In this document: positions 61,252 through 64,000 of the stretch, in pieces | How the letters are laid out: each line of letters begins with the position of its first letter | Numbering within the stretch: position 1 is the first letter of the stretch | DNA from: Putridiphycobacter roseus | GTDB lineage: Bacteria; Bacteroidota; Bacteroidia; Flavobacteriales_D; Crocinitomicaceae | Length of the DNA: 64,000 nt | Assembly: GCF_003234935.1 (NCBI RefSeq) | Contig: NZ_QKSB01000003.1 | Span: 62,001-126,000, forward strand | Reading direction: 5' to 3' | Translations under genes and position numbers: made by a program | The notes under the pieces: generated by a model | Database searches by the model: none | What the model saw: only the letters and a program-made list of their open reading frames with translations | Told to the model about the DNA's origin: nothing

Positions 61252-61890
61252 TTAGAGAAAAATAGAAATTCCGGTTTGCCCTAATAAATTGTTTTTTTGC
61301 AAGGGTTTATACCTCATGTTTGAATTGCTAAACACGTCTTCAAACCCATTAGTTGACAAAGATATACCAAGGCCAATTTGTGAGTGGATAGAAACGAATT
61401 TAGTGATTACCCATTCAGCCCTGAAAGCTGGCGCTGCTGTCAGTGATTGATAATTATTTTTTCTGTGATCGATTAAATTGCCTTCTAATTTATAGATCCC
61501 CGCTTGATATATCCCATTAATACCAAGCGCGAAATTAATGCCGGCATCTTGGATAAACAAAATTTTCCGAAAGTAACCCGCCTGCAACACAAGTCCATTC
61601 CATCTTTCTTTAGATGTTCCAAAGGTAAATTCCGAAGTTGTATTTTTAGACACAAAACCAACACCATAAGTAAAAGAGTTGTTTTTATTGAAGTCAATTA
61701 CACCGGTTAGTATTGACCCCAATTCAACGAGTTTAGTTCGGCCTGGATAATTGTAAAGTGATTGGGAGTTTAAATTTACAATGGGGCTGAGCCCAAAACC
61801 AACTTTTAAAGTATTCGGTTTCTTTTCTTCCTGCGCAAAAGCAAAGGTGCCTAAATTTAATAGTAAATAACAAATCATCAATTTTTTCAT
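61252..61890 (-). CDS. Outer-membrane beta-barrel-like protein
   Basis: A 212-residue exported protein with a signal peptide (about 1-19, ends FAFAQ). The body is made of alternating amphipathic strands with Gly/aromatic turns (VGFGLSPIV, FTYGVGFVSKN, GLVLQAGYF, INFALGINGIY, QIGLGISL) and ends with a C-terminal ISIFL strand, typical of a small outer-membrane beta-barrel. No specific family is assigned. Stand-alone gene. Confidence 0.72.
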   Translation of the reverse strand: MKKLMICYLLLNLGTFAFAQEEKKPNTLKVGFGLSPIVNLNSQSLYNYPGRTKLVELGSILTGVIDFNKNNSFTYGVGFVSKNTTSEFTFGTSKERWNGLVLQAGYFRKILFIQDAGINFALGINGIYQAGIYKLEGNLIDHRKNNYQSLTAAPAFRAEWVITKFVSIHSQIGLGISLSTNGFEDVFSNSNMRYKPLQKNNLLGQTGISIFL

Positions 61891-62103
61891 CCTGAAGTTT
61901 TTAGTCCTATTTAAAAACGTTAAAATACGTGATATATTATCGACTTAGAATAAAAAATAATGAATCACCTATAATTGAATGAAGAAAAGTCGCCCCCACA
62001 TAATGACCTTTTTACACCGATTATCCTTCAGTTTCAATAATCAAAGTTGCTATAAAATGATTGTTTTCTTTTAGGTGATTATACAGGTAATAGATAGGAA
62101 GAG

Positions 62104-63999
62104 TTAATTTTTCAACACTTTGTAGGTTAACCATTCATTCTGACTTAGAATTCTTATAAAATATAAACCAGAAGGGCCATCTAGATAGATTTTACCGTTA
62201 AGTGTTTTGGCGTTATTAGACCTGAAAATTACTTGTCCCATTGGATTAATAATTAGAATTTGGTCAATTTCAGAAATTTTTCCATCTAGAATCAGCTCAC
62301 CAGTAGTCGGGTTGGGATGAATTGAAAAAATGGCAGAATTATCCACCTCATTAAAACCTATACCCGCAACAACCAAACATTGTGACGTATCTACACAACT
62401 GTTGTATGTAATTGCTACAGCATAATTACCATTCACTATTGGATGATAAGACTGGTTGATTTCGCCAGGGATTAAATTATAGTTTTCGTTACAGTCTAAC
62501 CATTGATAGGTAGCGTTTGTAGCAGATGCAATAAGTGTCCCTTGATTATGTGTTACTTCCGTGTCTATAGAGTCTATGGTTAGATGAAGATAAATGATAC
62601 TATCGCATCCGTTTATATTGTTCAATATATAAGTAGCGGTATTATTACTCGAGGTGTATGTAATTCCATCAATCCAGGTATACTCCGCACAGGAATTGAT
62701 TAAGGCGGATGTAGTATCACTATTTCTAATCACAAGGTTTAAGTAAATAATAGAATCGCAGCCATAAATACTGGTCAAGGTATCTGAAACATTGTTGGTA
62801 CTCACATTATAGGTTATTCCATTGGTCCAGGTATAGAAATCACAAGTATCTACATAAATTGTATCAGCATACTTATCCGCAATGGTAAGATTTAGGAATA
62901 CAATAGAGTCGCAACCTAAGTGATTCGTATAAACCACGAAAGCTGAATCATTATTTTGTGAATAAGTAAGGCCATTTATCCATGTTAAGCTGTCACATAC
63001 TATAAAGGAATCAATATGGACAGTAGTCCCAATGGTAAGGTTTAAATGAATAATAGAATCACATCCATTTGCATTCTGTAAAAAATAAGTCGCAGTATGG
63101 TTATTAGAAGAATAAGTGATTCCATCTTGCCAAACTATACTATCACAAGCAAATATACTATCGATTGAAGAAGTACTCGCACAGAATTCAGCAGCGCCAC
63201 AATCACGTTGTCCAACAATTGCTACATTTTGTGCGTCAGTGGAATCTAAAAGGTTTCCAAAATCTATTGCGATTGATGACAGGTAAGGCATTCTTGTTTG
63301 GGTAAATCCACCATTACTTTGCAAAGGGGATAGGTTAATGGCGGACAAGCTAACGCCTAAAGTGTCTGCAGCATGACTTCCTGCTATGTTGTTCGTGCTA
63401 AATATGTTATTCCCTAAAGAGTGAAGCGTTGGATTTTGGTTATTATAAATTCCATTTAAGCCATTATTTGCTAGGATAGAAGAAGAAGGGGTGATCTCGG
63501 AATCAAAAACAGCTGAATTCCAACTACCATATGAAAAAAGACCTCCTCCGATTCCGACAGCTGAATTGTCATAAATAGTAGAATTGTTAATTTCTAAATC
63601 GGATTCTGAATAGGTTGATTCTGCCCATGCGTAGATAGCGCCACCATCATTCAAAGCAGCATTATTAATGAGACTAGAGGAGTTTGTTTGCACTTTAACA
63701 CGTGCACGGGATGAGCCTTTAGATTTAGCGTAAATACCACCACCATTAGCAGCTGAATTGTTAGAAATAGTAGAGTAATTAATGGTAACATGGTTTATTG
63801 GTTTACCTATATCGAAATGACCCGAATAGATAGCGCCACCATTATTTATCGCGGCATTATTGTCTATTGTTGAATTATACACTTCAATTTCAGTAGTATT
63901 GGAAAGATTAGTTCCATTAATTCTAGAACTACTCATGTGAATTGCGCCGCCATCTAAATTAGCATTGTTATTGTATATTTTAGAGGTGTTAATATGCAT
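62104..63999 (-). CDS. Secreted beta-helix T9SS protein, N-terminus beyond the window
   Basis: 631 residues are visible. The reading frame runs to the window edge and begins in mid-repeat, so the true start lies outside. The first 200 residues are Asn/Ser-rich GG-x-(I/L)-(Y/H) repeats (INNGGAIYSG, NGGGIYAKS, NDGGAIYAW) of the right-handed beta-helix/Pmp-like type. Four GCDS repeats follow at about 280-475, then the TYQWLDCNEN segment and a type A T9SS tail with IHPNPTTGE near 563. Probable adhesin or autotransporter-like surface protein. Confidence 0.85.
   Translation of the reverse strand: MHINTSKIYNNNANLDGGAIHMSSSRINGTNLSNTTEIEVYNSTIDNNAAINNGGAIYSGHFDIGKPINHVTINYSTISNNSAANGGGIYAKSKGSSRARVKVQTNSSSLINNAALNDGGAIYAWAESTYSESDLEINNSTIYDNSAVGIGGGLFSYGSWNSAVFDSEITPSSSILANNGLNGIYNNQNPTLHSLGNNIFSTNNIAGSHAADTLGVSLSAINLSPLQSNGGFTQTRMPYLSSIAIDFGNLLDSTDAQNVAIVGQRDCGAAEFCASTSSIDSIFACDSIVWQDGITYSSNNHTATYFLQNANGCDSIIHLNLTIGTTVHIDSFIVCDSLTWINGLTYSQNNDSAFVVYTNHLGCDSIVFLNLTIADKYADTIYVDTCDFYTWTNGITYNVSTNNVSDTLTSIYGCDSIIYLNLVIRNSDTTSALINSCAEYTWIDGITYTSSNNTATYILNNINGCDSIIYLHLTIDSIDTEVTHNQGTLIASATNATYQWLDCNENYNLIPGEINQSYHPIVNGNYAVAITYNSCVDTSQCLVVAGIGFNEVDNSAIFSIHPNPTTGELILDGKISEIDQILIINPMGQVIFRSNNAKTLNGKIYLDGPSGLYFIRILSQNEWLTYKVLKN
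62575..63155 (-). repeat. Four GCDS repeats in the beta-helix protein
   Basis: Four units each with an early Cys, a W-x-(N/D)-G-(I/L)-T-Y turn and a closing GCDSI. The same stalk type occurs in the proteins at 250-8412 and 49922-51991, here with a Trp in place of the ASG/PSG turn. Confidence 0.75.
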
Positions 64000-64000
64000 A

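Noticed and set aside
1..64000. Insertion sequences, prophage genes, tRNA or rRNA genes
   Set aside because: No transposase, integrase or phage structural gene and no tRNA cloverleaf or rRNA sequence was seen.

Overview
The window is AT-rich and reads as a chromosome segment of a Bacteroidota member, most likely of the order Flavobacteriales. Three things support this. Several secreted proteins end in type IX secretion (T9SS) sorting tails: type A with a YPNPxxG motif in six proteins, and type B (gliding-motility-associated C-terminal) in one. There are no purine-rich Shine-Dalgarno sites ahead of most genes. Many upstream regions carry the Flavobacterium-type promoter element TAnnTTTG, sometimes with TTG about 22 bases upstream. 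I see no rRNA, tRNA, insertion sequence, integrase, CRISPR array or replication origin. The genus cannot be named from the sequence alone.

Layout. 0.2-8.4 kb: three tandem modular T9SS proteins built from adhesin/MAM-like and FN3-like domains plus cysteine-aspartate (GCDS) stalk repeats. 8.6-14 kb: a small orphan gene, a cold-shock-domain protein, then a minus-strand group with a YfiR-SpoIIE phosphatase, an adenylate cyclase and two thioredoxin-fold proteins. 14-19 kb: a T9SS protein coupled to an FKBP lipoprotein, then an RnfD/NqrB-like membrane protein paired with a DUF2330 protein. 19-25 kb: housekeeping genes (HisKA_2 kinase, ArfB, J-KTSC protein, DEAD-box helicase, TonB-C protein, histidine phosphatase, patatin, cold-shock protein). 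25-43.6 kb: a dense stress/dormancy island. 43.7-52.9 kb: DUF983 protein, duplicated cold-shock genes, a kinase-fold-like orphan, DUF6843-like and DUF481-like proteins, a lipoprotein and a beta-propeller T9SS protein. 53-55.9 kb: thiM-thiE-tenA-thiD thiamine salvage operon. 56-64 kb: a type B T9SS protein, DUF2293, a divergent HxlR regulator/nitroreductase pair, an SDR oxidoreductase, a beta-barrel protein and a truncated beta-helix T9SS protein.

The strongest discovery candidate is a compact regulon in the stress island. Five promoters share an oriented element TGAC-N4-GTCATTT whose palindrome centre lies exactly 29.5 bases upstream of the first base of the -7 box. Four of the five -7 boxes match TAnnTTTG perfectly. 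The promoters drive a peroxiredoxin, a sigma-like factor, a universal stress protein, a four-gene operon (small protein, cysteine-less ArsC/Spx-fold protein, coiled coil, 3-hydroxyacyl-CoA dehydrogenase) and a hibernation-factor/eRF1-like operon. The TGA-N6-TCA core is in register with Crp/Fnr half-sites. In the same island a mechanosensitive channel, a 1208-residue PAS/GAF histidine kinase and a response regulator with a Crp-type DNA-binding domain form an apparent operon. I infer that this regulator reads the boxes as a class II activator.

Secondary points of interest: two cold-shock genes with identical coding sequence but compensatory changes in their terminators, ACTAT-N7-ATAGT operator candidates between hxlR and the nitroreductase, and a GCDS-repeat stalk module shared by five secreted proteins.
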